In this document: positions 50,311-58,802 of the stretch, piece by piece
How the letters are laid out: each line of letters starts with the position of its first letter
Position numbering within the stretch: the first letter of the stretch is position 1
Origin: Flavobacterium sufflavum
GTDB taxonomy: Bacteria; Bacteroidota; Bacteroidia; Flavobacteriales; Flavobacteriaceae
Assembly: GCF_004016525.1 (NCBI RefSeq)
Contig: NZ_SACJ01000002.1
Location: 1-64,000 of the forward strand
Length of the DNA: 64,000 nucleotides
Direction of reading: 5' to 3'
Program-made: the position numbers and the translations under genes
Notes under the pieces: model-generated
Told to the model about the DNA's origin: nothing
The model's input: the letters and a program-made list of their open reading frames with translations, nothing else
The model's database searches: none

Positions 50311-50801
50311 GATTTGAGTTTTATTAGTGATAGAATTCTCCTTTTCAATATTTCTAACCTATTGTTTTTATGGGTTAAATGTTAAAATTATAGCTATATA
50401 ATGTCTTAGTTTCTTAATTTTTTTATTTATATGAGGTGTTTATCAAATTTAGTCATAATAAATTGAAATTTAATATTTTATGTACAAAACTGAATTCGAA
50501 ATGAACAAAGGTGTTTTACTCTGTTTCATGCTATTGGGGTCTTTAGCCGAACATGAAGGTAATTTGTTCAAAAAAGTTATTGATTTAAAATTGGTTAGCA
50601 ATCAAAAAGTGTTTCAAGTTATGAAAGGCAATTGGTTTTAAAAATCCTCATCGATTATTATTCTTATTATTTGGATGGTTTAAAAAAACTAAAATCACCA
50701 GATTTTTGAAAGAATTTTTTTCTTAATTTGGTAATATTTGTTGTATATTCGCACATAATTATTTTAATCAGAATTAACATATAACTAATTATTTTACTAC
50801 T
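50311..50801. other. 491-bp spacer holding a recO remnant
   Basis: About half of this spacer is recO copy 2 (50490-50725). The rest is A/T-rich. No promoter with a convincing -33/-7 pair was found for the 50802 gene. Confidence 0.6.
50490..50725 (+). pseudogene. Decayed 3' fragment of recO (copy 2)
   Basis: It aligns to recO from about 40993 to 41228 along its whole length. Shared blocks include 'AGCAATCAAAAAGTGTTTCA' and 'CATCGATTATTATTC'. At least two single-base indels (around 50512 and 50535) and in-frame stops have destroyed it. It is more diverged than copy 1 but lacks copy 1's deletion. It lies just upstream of the next core gene, where an intact recO would once have ended. Confidence 0.85.
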
Positions 50802-52694
50802 ATGCGGAAAATTACTTTTTCTATTATTTTACTTCTGTCGGTGACAATTTCAGCTCTTTCTCAAAGAAAATACGACGAAATAGTTAAGACCGACAATGCT
50901 GTTCAGGATTTAGTACAAAACGAAATTACTGGAATCGTTGTTTTTAAAGAAGGCGGAACTGTAAAAGGTTTGGATCCCGAAACAAAAAAAATTGTTTGGA
51001 CTTTAACTAAAAATGATTTTGGTACTACATCAGCAGGAGATATTTTAAAAGATCCTGACTTTGGGAAAATTTTTAAGGATAAAAGTGCTTTAACAAGTGT
51101 TCCGGGAAGTCCTTATGTTGAAGCTTATATCAACAATAAATATATAATTATTAATACAGATACAGGTAAAGTAGTTTACAATTCATCGAAGGAATCTTTT
51201 TGGGTGACACAATCAGATTTTATTCCTGAAACAGATGAGTATTTGCTTACTTTGAAAAAAGATGGAGATATGGCAATTGCTTTGTTGGATATGAAGACTG
51301 GCCAATTGAAATGGAATACAACTGTAGATAAGGCGAAATCATTATTTAGTTTTTCTTTAAGAGAATCTGTAAATACAAATACTGCTACTGTACACGGATC
51401 AGTGATTTATTACTTATTGTACGGAAAATTATATTCTTTTGACAGGAATTCAGGAAAATTAAATTGGAAAGGAGAAGAAGATTATTCAAAATTCTTCTTA
51501 ACTCAAAATGATAAAAATATTGTTGTAGTTAATAATGCTGGAGTTTTTTCAACCAAACAATATTTAAATGTATTAAATACTGAAACAGGAAAAAGTATCT
51601 GGAAAGAATCTATCAAAACAAAAAGAGTTATTTATCTTGAAGATTGGGGGACTAAATTATTAATTGCTCATTTTAGTGGTTTTAATTTTTATGATTTAAA
51701 ATCAGGAGAGAAAATCTGGAAAAAAGATGCTCGTGGTGACGGTTTAAAAAGAGTTATTCCTATTGATCAGGATTTCTTATACGTAGCTGAAAACGAAATG
51801 ATGTTAATTAATAAAGATGGAGAAAAACTTTGGAAAAAATTCATTGAAATATCTGATGACAAAGAAGATCCAATTTATTATTTAGGTAAAGTAGGGCAAA
51901 AGGTAATGTATCTTACATCTACTTATGGAAATATGGTTGATTATAAAAGTGGGATTAAACTTTGGAAACGTAATATTCAATTTGATAAAAATCGTCCGGT
52001 ATTGCCTGCTTATGATGAAGCTACAAATTCTTACGTGGTGTATAATGATGAAAAGTTATATAAATTTAATCCAAGTATAAGTGATAAGCCAGATCCATTC
52101 GCTAAAGTAAATGTTAAAAATGAAAAAGATTTAAACAGTATTGAATTTTTTAATTGGGGAGTTGTACTTTCTGGTCCGGTTGAAGTGATGGGAGTTAATA
52201 TGGATGGAACAGTAAAATACCATCATACATATACCCAGCCTGGAGAGGGCACAAGACGTCTTATAAAAAGTGCAGCCATAGTTGGAAGTATTGGTCTTGG
52301 TGTAGCTTCAGCTGTTAGTGATATAAAAGGCGCTGAGATTACAATGACTTACCGCGATTCTAATGGAAATATGAGGGAGGCAGTTTTGAGAAAAGAAGAT
52401 AAAACTAATTTGAACCAAGCAAAAAATTATGCAGCAGGATCGGCAGCATTAGGATTAGTTGCTGAAAAATTTAACTCTCGTTTTAATGCGATGAAGCAAA
52501 ATAGAGATTTTTCTTATATTTTTGCAAAAGCAGATACTGGAGAAAAACTTTTAGTTAAAGTTAGTAAAGCTGATGGAGTTGAGGTTGATAAAATTATTTT
52601 CAATAACAATAAGCCGCTTTATGAGATTGATCCAGCAACTCAGAATATTTTTTATGCTTCTGATAATTCAATTCAAATTTTTAATAAAAAATAA
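50802..52694 (+). CDS. PQQ-like beta-propeller repeat protein
   Basis: A 630-residue exported protein with signal peptide at 1-20 (ISALSQRK). At least seven beta-propeller blades are marked by the G-x-x-x-W pattern: 'TKKIVWTL', 'TGQLKWNT', 'SGKLNWKG', 'TGKSIWKE', 'SGEKIWKK', 'DGEKLWKK', 'SGIKLWKR'. After the propeller a Gly/Ala-rich segment ('IVGSIGLGVASAVSDIKGAE') precedes a further 100-residue domain. PQQ-binding residues were not identified, so it is probably a scaffold in the periplasm or at the outer membrane. Confidence 0.85.
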   Translation: MRKITFSIILLLSVTISALSQRKYDEIVKTDNAVQDLVQNEITGIVVFKEGGTVKGLDPETKKIVWTLTKNDFGTTSAGDILKDPDFGKIFKDKSALTSVPGSPYVEAYINNKYIIINTDTGKVVYNSSKESFWVTQSDFIPETDEYLLTLKKDGDMAIALLDMKTGQLKWNTTVDKAKSLFSFSLRESVNTNTATVHGSVIYYLLYGKLYSFDRNSGKLNWKGEEDYSKFFLTQNDKNIVVVNNAGVFSTKQYLNVLNTETGKSIWKESIKTKRVIYLEDWGTKLLIAHFSGFNFYDLKSGEKIWKKDARGDGLKRVIPIDQDFLYVAENEMMLINKDGEKLWKKFIEISDDKEDPIYYLGKVGQKVMYLTSTYGNMVDYKSGIKLWKRNIQFDKNRPVLPAYDEATNSYVVYNDEKLYKFNPSISDKPDPFAKVNVKNEKDLNSIEFFNWGVVLSGPVEVMGVNMDGTVKYHHTYTQPGEGTRRLIKSAAIVGSIGLGVASAVSDIKGAEITMTYRDSNGNMREAVLRKEDKTNLNQAKNYAAGSAALGLVAEKFNSRFNAMKQNRDFSYIFAKADTGEKLLVKVSKADGVEVDKIIFNNNKPLYEIDPATQNIFYASDNSIQIFNKK

Positions 52695-52702
52695 ATACAA
52701 TG

Positions 52703-52738
52703 AAGCCATCAGAATTTGATTTTGATGGCTTTTTTTTT
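52703..52738 (+). terminator. Terminator after the beta-propeller gene
   Basis: AAGCCATCA pairs with TGATGGCTT over 9 bp, followed by T8. It lies between an early in-frame ATG (52700) and the chosen start of the next gene (52742), and so argues against the earlier start. Confidence 0.85.
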
Positions 52739-52741
52739 GCT

Positions 52742-53731
52742 ATGAAAAAAACGCTGCTATTTGTAGTTTTTCTTGTGATAACTTCCATTCAGGCGCAAGA
52801 AAAAATAAGTTTTAAAAAAAAGAAATTTTATATACCAACAATCCGATACTCCTCTTTTCCTATTCTTGATAATGTTTTAACGCAAACAACTTTTTATCAA
52901 ATGGATAAGCAGTTAATACAAGAAGAAGCAATCTTAAAGAAAAATTACTTTGATATAGACGGATTTATAAAAGACCCTGTAAATGGAAAACTAAAATTAT
53001 ATTTAACCATTGCGCTGCCTAAATATAATGCAACAAAAATTGATAGTACATTTGATAAAAAGAAGAGTGCCTGGAAATTTCAAGCCTATTCTAATTTTGA
53101 TGTAAGAATAAAACTGGAAGCAAAATGTTTTGATAAAGTCTTATTGTCTCAGGATTTTAATACTATAGAATCGTTTATAGTTGGTGGTGGGTATCAAAAA
53201 GGAAATGTGAAAGTTGCTGTAGATTTGAATAATAAAAGGATTGCACAAGCAGAAAGGGATGATGATTATACTGCTGAAGAATTAGGAATAGATATAGTGA
53301 TTTATAATTCTGTACAAAGAATTCAGAATTACCTTAATTACAAATTGTCTTATACAATAGATGAGGCTAAAGTAAAGTTTGAATTTGTAACTTCCAAAGC
53401 CCATCCAGAATATAAGCAAATGCTGGATTTTGAGACAGAAATTACAACTCAATTGGAGAAAATAACAATTGAAAAAGGTTTAGATGAAAAATTGTTAGCA
53501 CCACATTTGCAGTATTTAGAAAGTTTATTGGTTAAATATCCTCTCTCCCCTGCGAATGAAAATATTCGGTTTATTATAACAAACAATTTAGCCGAAACTT
53601 ATTTTCTACTTGAAAACAGGGAAAAAACCTTGCAATACGCTAATTTGCTTATTGAGAACGATAAGCAGGATTCAAGAGATCGGCTATTATTAAAAGACTT
53701 AATAATGTCATTTTTGCCGATAAAAAAATAA
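52742..53731 (+). CDS. Exported protein, 5' part of a frameshifted gene
   Basis: A 329-residue reading with signal peptide at 1-19 (TSIQAQEK), starting at the ATG at 52742. It is not recognised; the sequence is mixed alpha-beta with a helical end ('NLAETYFLLENREKTLQYAN'). It stops at TAA immediately after an A7 run. The -1 frame is open from before that point into the next reading frame with coding-like sequence, so this and 53893-54660 very probably form one 639-residue protein. Confidence 0.75.
   Translation: MKKTLLFVVFLVITSIQAQEKISFKKKKFYIPTIRYSSFPILDNVLTQTTFYQMDKQLIQEEAILKKNYFDIDGFIKDPVNGKLKLYLTIALPKYNATKIDSTFDKKKSAWKFQAYSNFDVRIKLEAKCFDKVLLSQDFNTIESFIVGGGYQKGNVKVAVDLNNKRIAQAERDDDYTAEELGIDIVIYNSVQRIQNYLNYKLSYTIDEAKVKFEFVTSKAHPEYKQMLDFETEITTQLEKITIEKGLDEKLLAPHLQYLESLLVKYPLSPANENIRFIITNNLAETYFLLENREKTLQYANLLIENDKQDSRDRLLLKDLIMSFLPIKK
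53720..53731 (+). other. Slippery A7 run with stop codon (frameshift site)
   Basis: Frame 0 reads ATA AAA AAA TAA. The heptamer A AAA AAA (53722-53728) is the classic -1 slippery sequence. A -1 shift gives AAA AAA ATA AGG AGT and joins the open frame that ends at 54660. Causes may be programmed shifting, polymerase slippage, a true one-base deletion or a base-calling error. Confidence 0.7.
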
Positions 53732-53892
53732 GGAGTCATACAAACCGTTTTGTAGAACTTAAAAAGTTAGGTCTTAAAATTGCTGAAGAAAAAGAAGAAA
53801 AAAGATTAGCTTTTTTTGAAAAAATAGAGCAGGAGGATGCAGATTGGGAAATTGAGAAATCGAATCGTGAAGCAAATTTAGAAAAAGCTAAA

Positions 53893-54660
53893 ATGCAAAG
53901 ATTTAATTTACTTGATTCTGTTCCGTATCAGTCAAATGCTAATCTGCTGGCTAAAGTAGTTGATAATTTAGGAGGAAGTCTGGCGTTAAAGAAATTGGAG
54001 AAGGCTCATTTGTTTTCTAAAATTAGGATAGAAGGTAATAATATATCACAAACAGAAGAAAAGTGGGCGACAACCTTTCATTATCTTCTTAGAAAAAGAA
54101 TGCCTGAAAGCTATTATGAAATAATGAATGGAGCTGAAGCATGGAGTCATGATGATCGTGAAAGTGGTGAAAATGCAAAATGGACAAAATTAACTGCATA
54201 TGATTATAGTAATTTGTCTAAGAATGCTGATTTAGTAAATTTTCTAACTGATTTTAGACTTGATTTATGGAATAATTTGGAAGTTTTAGAAGACGAGATG
54301 TACGAAGGTAGACTATGTTACCATTTGAATTATTTTGAAAAAACACTAAGTTCAGCTAATAGAACGATTCCTAAAACTGATTATCATGTTTTTATTGATA
54401 AGGAAAATTTTACTATAGTTTCAACTGAAAAAACAGAATTTTATAATGGAAATAAGAGTTTCTTCGAAAGAAAACTCTTTAGTGATTATCGTCCTGTTGC
54501 AGCATTAAATTCAGGAAAGATTCCTCATAAAATTAATTACGAAATTGAAGATTTTAATGGAGAAACTATCTACGAGGAACAAAGGGAGAAAGTCGAAATA
54601 AATCCTGTTTTCGGGAATAGAATTTTTATGAAAGAGGTTTATTTCGGAGGATTCAGATAA
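53893..54660 (+). CDS. 3' part of the frameshifted gene; LolA-like sequence
   Basis: A 255-residue reading from the first available ATG, but its frame is open upstream to 53728 and beyond. The extra 55 codons are a Glu/Lys-rich helix ('LGLKIAEEKEEKRLAFFEKI'), which looks like real protein. The C-terminal part has strands such as 'DYHVFIDKENFTIVSTEKTE' and 'INYEIEDFNGETIYEEQREK' that recall the lipoprotein-sorting (LolA-like) fold; this is tentative. Alone it would lack a signal peptide, which the 5' part supplies. Confidence 0.7.
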   Translation: MQRFNLLDSVPYQSNANLLAKVVDNLGGSLALKKLEKAHLFSKIRIEGNNISQTEEKWATTFHYLLRKRMPESYYEIMNGAEAWSHDDRESGENAKWTKLTAYDYSNLSKNADLVNFLTDFRLDLWNNLEVLEDEMYEGRLCYHLNYFEKTLSSANRTIPKTDYHVFIDKENFTIVSTEKTEFYNGNKSFFERKLFSDYRPVAALNSGKIPHKINYEIEDFNGETIYEEQREKVEINPVFGNRIFMKEVYFGGFR

Positions 54661-54677
54661 TTCGGATTTATTAAAAT

Positions 54678-54753
54678 AAATAAAAAACTGATTGTTTTTA
54701 GTTGACACCTTTATTTTTGAAGGCTAGTTCTAAAAATCATCAGTTTTTTATTT
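54678..54753. terminator. Long hairpin after the frameshifted gene
   Basis: Two 24-nt arms (54678-54701 and 54730-54753) pair with two mismatches: AAAAAACTGAT with ATCAGTTTTTT in the outer part. The A- and T-rich ends make it a terminator on either strand. The spacer beyond it carries a TACTTTCG element (54867-54874) that may be the ileS -7 box. Confidence 0.75.
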
Positions 54754-54898
54754 GAAATTAAACTTGTTTTTCAGGTTCAAATTTGAAAAGTATTCCTTGT
54801 CTATTACAAAATGTAGTCTTTTGTTCTTTTTCCGGTCATCTTTTCTCTAATTTCCTCAAAATTCCTTACTTTCGCACCTCGTTTAAGAAAAGGATAAA

Positions 54899-57800
54899 AT
54901 GAGTACAAAATTTACTGAATACAAAGGACTTGACTTGCCAACAGTAGCGTCGGAAGTTCTTGATTTTTGGAAGAAAGAAAATATATTTGAAAAGAGTGTA
55001 ACTACTCGCGAAGGAGCTGAGCCTTACGTGTTTTTTGAAGGTCCGCCTTCGGCAAACGGATTACCGGGAATTCACCACGTAATGGCACGTGCGATTAAAG
55101 ATATTTTTTGCAGATATAAAACCCAAAAAGGATTTCAGGTAAAGCGTAAAGCGGGTTGGGATACTCATGGTTTGCCAGTAGAATTAGGTACTGAGAAAGA
55201 ATTAGGAATTACCAAAGAAGATATCGGGAAAACTATTTCGGTAGAAGATTATAACGAAGCCTGTAAAAAAACGGTGATGCGTTATACGGATGTGTGGAAT
55301 GATTTGACCGAAAAAATGGGTTATTGGGTAGATATGGAAGATCCGTATGTGACCTATAAGTCCAAATATATGGAGAGTGTTTGGTGGCTTTTGAAGCAAA
55401 TCTATAATAAAGATTTGATGTACAAAGGTTACACTATTCAGCCGTATTCTCCAAAAGCAGGAACTGGATTGTCTTCGCATGAGGTGAACCAACCAGGTTC
55501 TTACCGCGATGTTACAGATACTACGATTGTGGCTCAGTTCAAAGCTAAAACTGAAAGTTTACCGGGCTTTTTAGAAGGTTTTGGAACGATTCATATCTTG
55601 GCCTGGACGACAACTCCCTGGACTTTGCCATCGAATACCGCTTTGACAGTAGGTCCAAAAATCGATTATGTTTTAGTAAAGACTTTTAATCAATATACTT
55701 TTGAGCCAATCAATGTGATTTTGGCTAAAAACTTAGTGGGGAAACAGTTCGGAAAAACATATTTCGCAACTGAAGAAGCTGCTGATTTTGAAAATTACAA
55801 AGCAGGAGACAAAAAGATTCCATACCAGATTTTAACTGAAGCTAAAGGAGCTGATTTAGTTGGTATTCGTTACGAACAATTATTGCCTTGGGCATTGCCA
55901 TATCAAAATCCTGAAAATGCGTTTAGAGTAATTTCGGGAGATTTCGTTACTACTGAGGACGGAACGGGAATTGTACATACGGCTCCAACTTTTGGTGCTG
56001 ATGATGCCAAGGTGGCTAAAGAAGCTACTCCTGAAGTTCCGCCAATGTTAGTTTTAGACGAAAACGGAACAGCAGTTCCATTGGTAGATTTGCAAGGTAG
56101 ATTTGTTGAAGGTTTAGGCGAATTTGCAGGGAAATATGTTAAAAACGAATATTATGATGCCGATCAGGCACCGGAACGTTCGGTTGACGTAGAGATTGCT
56201 ATTCGATTAAAAGAAGAAAATAAGGCCTTTAAGGTTGAGAAATATGTACACAGTTACCCACATTGCTGGAGAACTGATAAGCCTATTTTATATTATCCTC
56301 TTGATTCATGGTTTATCAAAATCACTGAAGTGAGAGATAGAATGTTTGATTTGAATGAAACCATTAACTGGAAACCTAAAGCAACCGGAGAAGGACGTTT
56401 TGGGAACTGGTTGAAAAATGCCAACGACTGGAATTTATCGCGTTCAAGATATTGGGGAATTCCATTGCCAATTTGGAGAACCGATGACAAACAAGAAGAA
56501 ATTCTGATTGGTTCGGTTGAAGAACTGTACAACGAAATCGAGAAATCTATTGCTGCCGGATTCCAAAAAGAAAACCCGTTCAAAGGTTTCGAAATTGGAA
56601 ACATGAGCGAAAGCAATTATGATTTAATCGACTTGCATAAGAATGTAGTGGATGGAATTACGTTGGTTTCTGCTTCCGGAAAACCAATGAAGCGCGAAAG
56701 TGATTTGATTGATGTTTGGTTTGATTCAGGAGCGATGCCTTATGCGCAATGGCATTATCCATTTGAAAACAAAGAGCTAATTGACAACAATAAGTCATTC
56801 CCGGCTGATTTTATCGCTGAAGGTGTGGATCAAACACGTGGATGGTTTTATACTTTGCATGCTATTGGGACATTGGTTTTTGATACTATTGCTTATAAAA
56901 ACGTAGTTTCTAACGGATTGGTTTTAGACAAAAACGGACAAAAAATGTCTAAGCGTCTGGGGAATGCCGTCGATCCATTTGAAACTTTAAAAGAATATGG
57001 TCCTGATGCTACCCGTTGGTATATGATTGCCAATGCGAATCCTTGGGATAACCTGAAATTTGATATTGAAGGTGTGGCTGAGGTGCGACGTAAATTCTTT
57101 GGAACACTTTATAATACCTATTCATTCTTTAGTTTGTATGCTAATATTGATGGTTTCAAATTTGATGAGGCTGAGGTTCCATTGAACGAAAGACCGGAAA
57201 TTGACCGTTGGATTTTATCAGAATTACATACTTTAATCAAATTAGTTGATGAAGCTTATGCCGATTATGAACCAACGAGAGCTGCTCGTGCTATTTCTGA
57301 TTTCGTACAGGAAAATTTAAGTAACTGGTATGTTCGTTTGTGTCGTCGTCGTTTCTGGAAAGGGGAATATGCTCAGGATAAAATAGCTGCTTACCAAACG
57401 TTGTATAGCTGTTTGTTAACGGTAAGTAAACTGAGTGCGCCTATAGCTCCGTTCTTTATGGACAAGCTTTACAGAGATTTAACTTTGGCAACATCTTCAG
57501 AGAAATTCGACAGTGTACATTTGGCGGAATTTCCAAAATACGTTGAAAACTTTGTTGATAAATCGTTAGAGAGCAAAATGCAGAAAGCTCAGACCATTTC
57601 TTCATTGGTTTTATCACTGCGTAAGAAGGAGATGATTAAGGTGCGTCAACCGCTGCAAAAGGTAATGATTCCAGTACTTGACGAGAAACAGAGAGCTGAA
57701 ATTGAGGCCGTTTCTGACCTGATAAAAGCAGAGGTAAACGTGAAAGAAATCGAACTTTTAGACGATGCTTCAGGGGTTTTGGTAAAGCAGATTAAGCCTA

Positions 57801-58300
57801 ATTTTAAGGCACTTGGACCACGTTTTGGAAAAGATATGGGATTGATTTCCAAAGAGATACAAAGTTTTTCTCCGGAACAGATTAACCAATTGGATAAGGA
57901 AGGAAGCTTAAGTATTGTTATTGCAGGAAAAGACGTAACTTTATCATTAGAGGATGTCGAGATAACATCTCAGGATATTGAGGGTTGGCTGGTTGCCAAT
58001 TCAAACGGAATTACCGTAGCACTTGACATCACGATTTCTGAAGAATTGAAGAAAGAAGGAATTGCAAGGGAGTTAGTCAACAGAATCCAGAACATCAGAA
58101 AAGATTCAGGATTTGAAGTGACTGATAAGATTAAGGTCTACTTGCAAAACAATGTTACTCTGGAAGCAGCAGTAAACGAAAACGATGGATACATCAAATC
58201 AGAAACATTAACCGAAGAGTTGGTTTTTGAAGGGCATATTGAGAATGGCACAGAAATTGAATTTGATGACATTAAAACTAAAATAACAATTACAAAATAA
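54899..58300 (+). CDS. ileS: Isoleucine--tRNA ligase, long eukaryote-like type
   Basis: A 1133-residue class I synthetase. The nucleotide-binding signature is 'EGPPSANGLPGIHHVMARAI' (48-67), the PGIHH form of HIGH, and the second is KMSKR at 682-686. The editing (CP1) domain carries 'LAWTTTPWTLPSNTALTVGP'. Length, PGIHH and absence of the C-terminal Cys4 zinc finger place it in the IleS2 group, which includes eukaryotic enzymes and naturally mupirocin-tolerant bacterial ones. The DksA-like gene follows by 8 bp. Confidence 0.96.
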   Translation: MSTKFTEYKGLDLPTVASEVLDFWKKENIFEKSVTTREGAEPYVFFEGPPSANGLPGIHHVMARAIKDIFCRYKTQKGFQVKRKAGWDTHGLPVELGTEKELGITKEDIGKTISVEDYNEACKKTVMRYTDVWNDLTEKMGYWVDMEDPYVTYKSKYMESVWWLLKQIYNKDLMYKGYTIQPYSPKAGTGLSSHEVNQPGSYRDVTDTTIVAQFKAKTESLPGFLEGFGTIHILAWTTTPWTLPSNTALTVGPKIDYVLVKTFNQYTFEPINVILAKNLVGKQFGKTYFATEEAADFENYKAGDKKIPYQILTEAKGADLVGIRYEQLLPWALPYQNPENAFRVISGDFVTTEDGTGIVHTAPTFGADDAKVAKEATPEVPPMLVLDENGTAVPLVDLQGRFVEGLGEFAGKYVKNEYYDADQAPERSVDVEIAIRLKEENKAFKVEKYVHSYPHCWRTDKPILYYPLDSWFIKITEVRDRMFDLNETINWKPKATGEGRFGNWLKNANDWNLSRSRYWGIPLPIWRTDDKQEEILIGSVEELYNEIEKSIAAGFQKENPFKGFEIGNMSESNYDLIDLHKNVVDGITLVSASGKPMKRESDLIDVWFDSGAMPYAQWHYPFENKELIDNNKSFPADFIAEGVDQTRGWFYTLHAIGTLVFDTIAYKNVVSNGLVLDKNGQKMSKRLGNAVDPFETLKEYGPDATRWYMIANANPWDNLKFDIEGVAEVRRKFFGTLYNTYSFFSLYANIDGFKFDEAEVPLNERPEIDRWILSELHTLIKLVDEAYADYEPTRAARAISDFVQENLSNWYVRLCRRRFWKGEYAQDKIAAYQTLYSCLLTVSKLSAPIAPFFMDKLYRDLTLATSSEKFDSVHLAEFPKYVENFVDKSLESKMQKAQTISSLVLSLRKKEMIKVRQPLQKVMIPVLDEKQRAEIEAVSDLIKAEVNVKEIELLDDASGVLVKQIKPNFKALGPRFGKDMGLISKEIQSFSPEQINQLDKEGSLSIVIAGKDVTLSLEDVEITSQDIEGWLVANSNGITVALDITISEELKKEGIARELVNRIQNIRKDSGFEVTDKIKVYLQNNVTLEAAVNENDGYIKSETLTEELVFEGHIENGTEIEFDDIKTKITITK

Positions 58301-58308
58301 TATTGATC

Positions 58309-58689
58309 ATGGTAGATGAAGCAACACGATACTCAGACGCCGACTTGGCAGAGTTCAAAGAGATAATCCAAAAGAAGATTGAGAAAGCACAAGCCGATTT
58401 AGATTTGATAAAAAGCGCCTATATGAATGACTTGAATAACGGGACAGATGATACGTCTCCAACATTCAAAGCTTTCGAGGAAGGTAGCGAAACTATGTCT
58501 AAGGAAGCGAACTCTCAATTAGCTATCCGTCAGGAAAAATTCATACGCGATTTAAAGAATGCTTTATTCCGTGTAGAGAACAAAACTTACGGAATTTGTA
58601 AAGTAACGGGTAAATTAATTAGCAAAGAAAGATTGAAAATTGTTCCTCATGCTACAATGAGTATTGAGGCTAAAAACCTTCAAAAATAA
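58309..58689 (+). CDS. TraR/DksA-family protein lacking the zinc cysteines
   Basis: A 126-residue protein from the ATG at 58309 (MVDEATRYSDADLAEFK). The coiled-coil part has 'EFKEIIQKKIEKAQADLDLI' and the family tail 'YGICKVTGKLISKERLKIVP' then HATMSIEAK. Of the four Cys of the DksA finger only C97 remains; the others are T100, S118 and A121. Loss of zinc is known in Pseudomonas DksA2, and this form seems usual in Flavobacteriia. It should bind the RNA-polymerase secondary channel. It is co-transcribed with ileS. Confidence 0.9.
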   Translation: MVDEATRYSDADLAEFKEIIQKKIEKAQADLDLIKSAYMNDLNNGTDDTSPTFKAFEEGSETMSKEANSQLAIRQEKFIRDLKNALFRVENKTYGICKVTGKLISKERLKIVPHATMSIEAKNLQK

Positions 58690-58710
58690 TAATTGAGATT
58701 TCAATATTAG

Positions 58711-58757
58711 AATTCCAAATTCCAAACCTAATTGTAAAATTATTGGAATTTGGAATT
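58711..58757. repeat. Inverted heptamer repeat (AATTCCA units)
   Basis: AATTCCAAATTCCAA (58711-58725) pairs perfectly with TTGGAATTTGGAATT (58743-58757) across 17 nt. Each arm is two AATTCCA units. The right arm also supplies the TTTG of the lspA promoter. Confidence 0.8.
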
Positions 58758-58783
58758 TAATTTTTATAAATTACCTATTTTTG
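58749..58783 (+). promoter_or_regulatory. lspA promoter (-33 TTTG, -7 TATTTTTG)
   Basis: TTTG at 58749-58752 and TATTTTTG at 58776-58783 are 23 nt apart. The -33 element is inside the inverted heptamer repeat. Confidence 0.55.
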
Positions 58784-58802
58784 CGCACTTAAAATTTTTA
58801 AA

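Noticed and set aside
41231..50801. Search for an integrase, transposase or tRNA att site to explain the recO island
   Set aside because: None was found on either strand; only the recO fragments mark the edges. The island was therefore not called a classical integrative element.
52700..52741. Earlier ATG start (52700) for the 52742 gene
   Set aside because: The extra 14 codons are made of a terminator stem and T-run, and would displace the signal peptide. The ATG at 52742 gives a clean signal sequence.
55202..55492. 96-residue minus-strand frame opposite ileS
   Set aside because: It is a shadow of a strongly conserved synthetase gene with no independent coding features.
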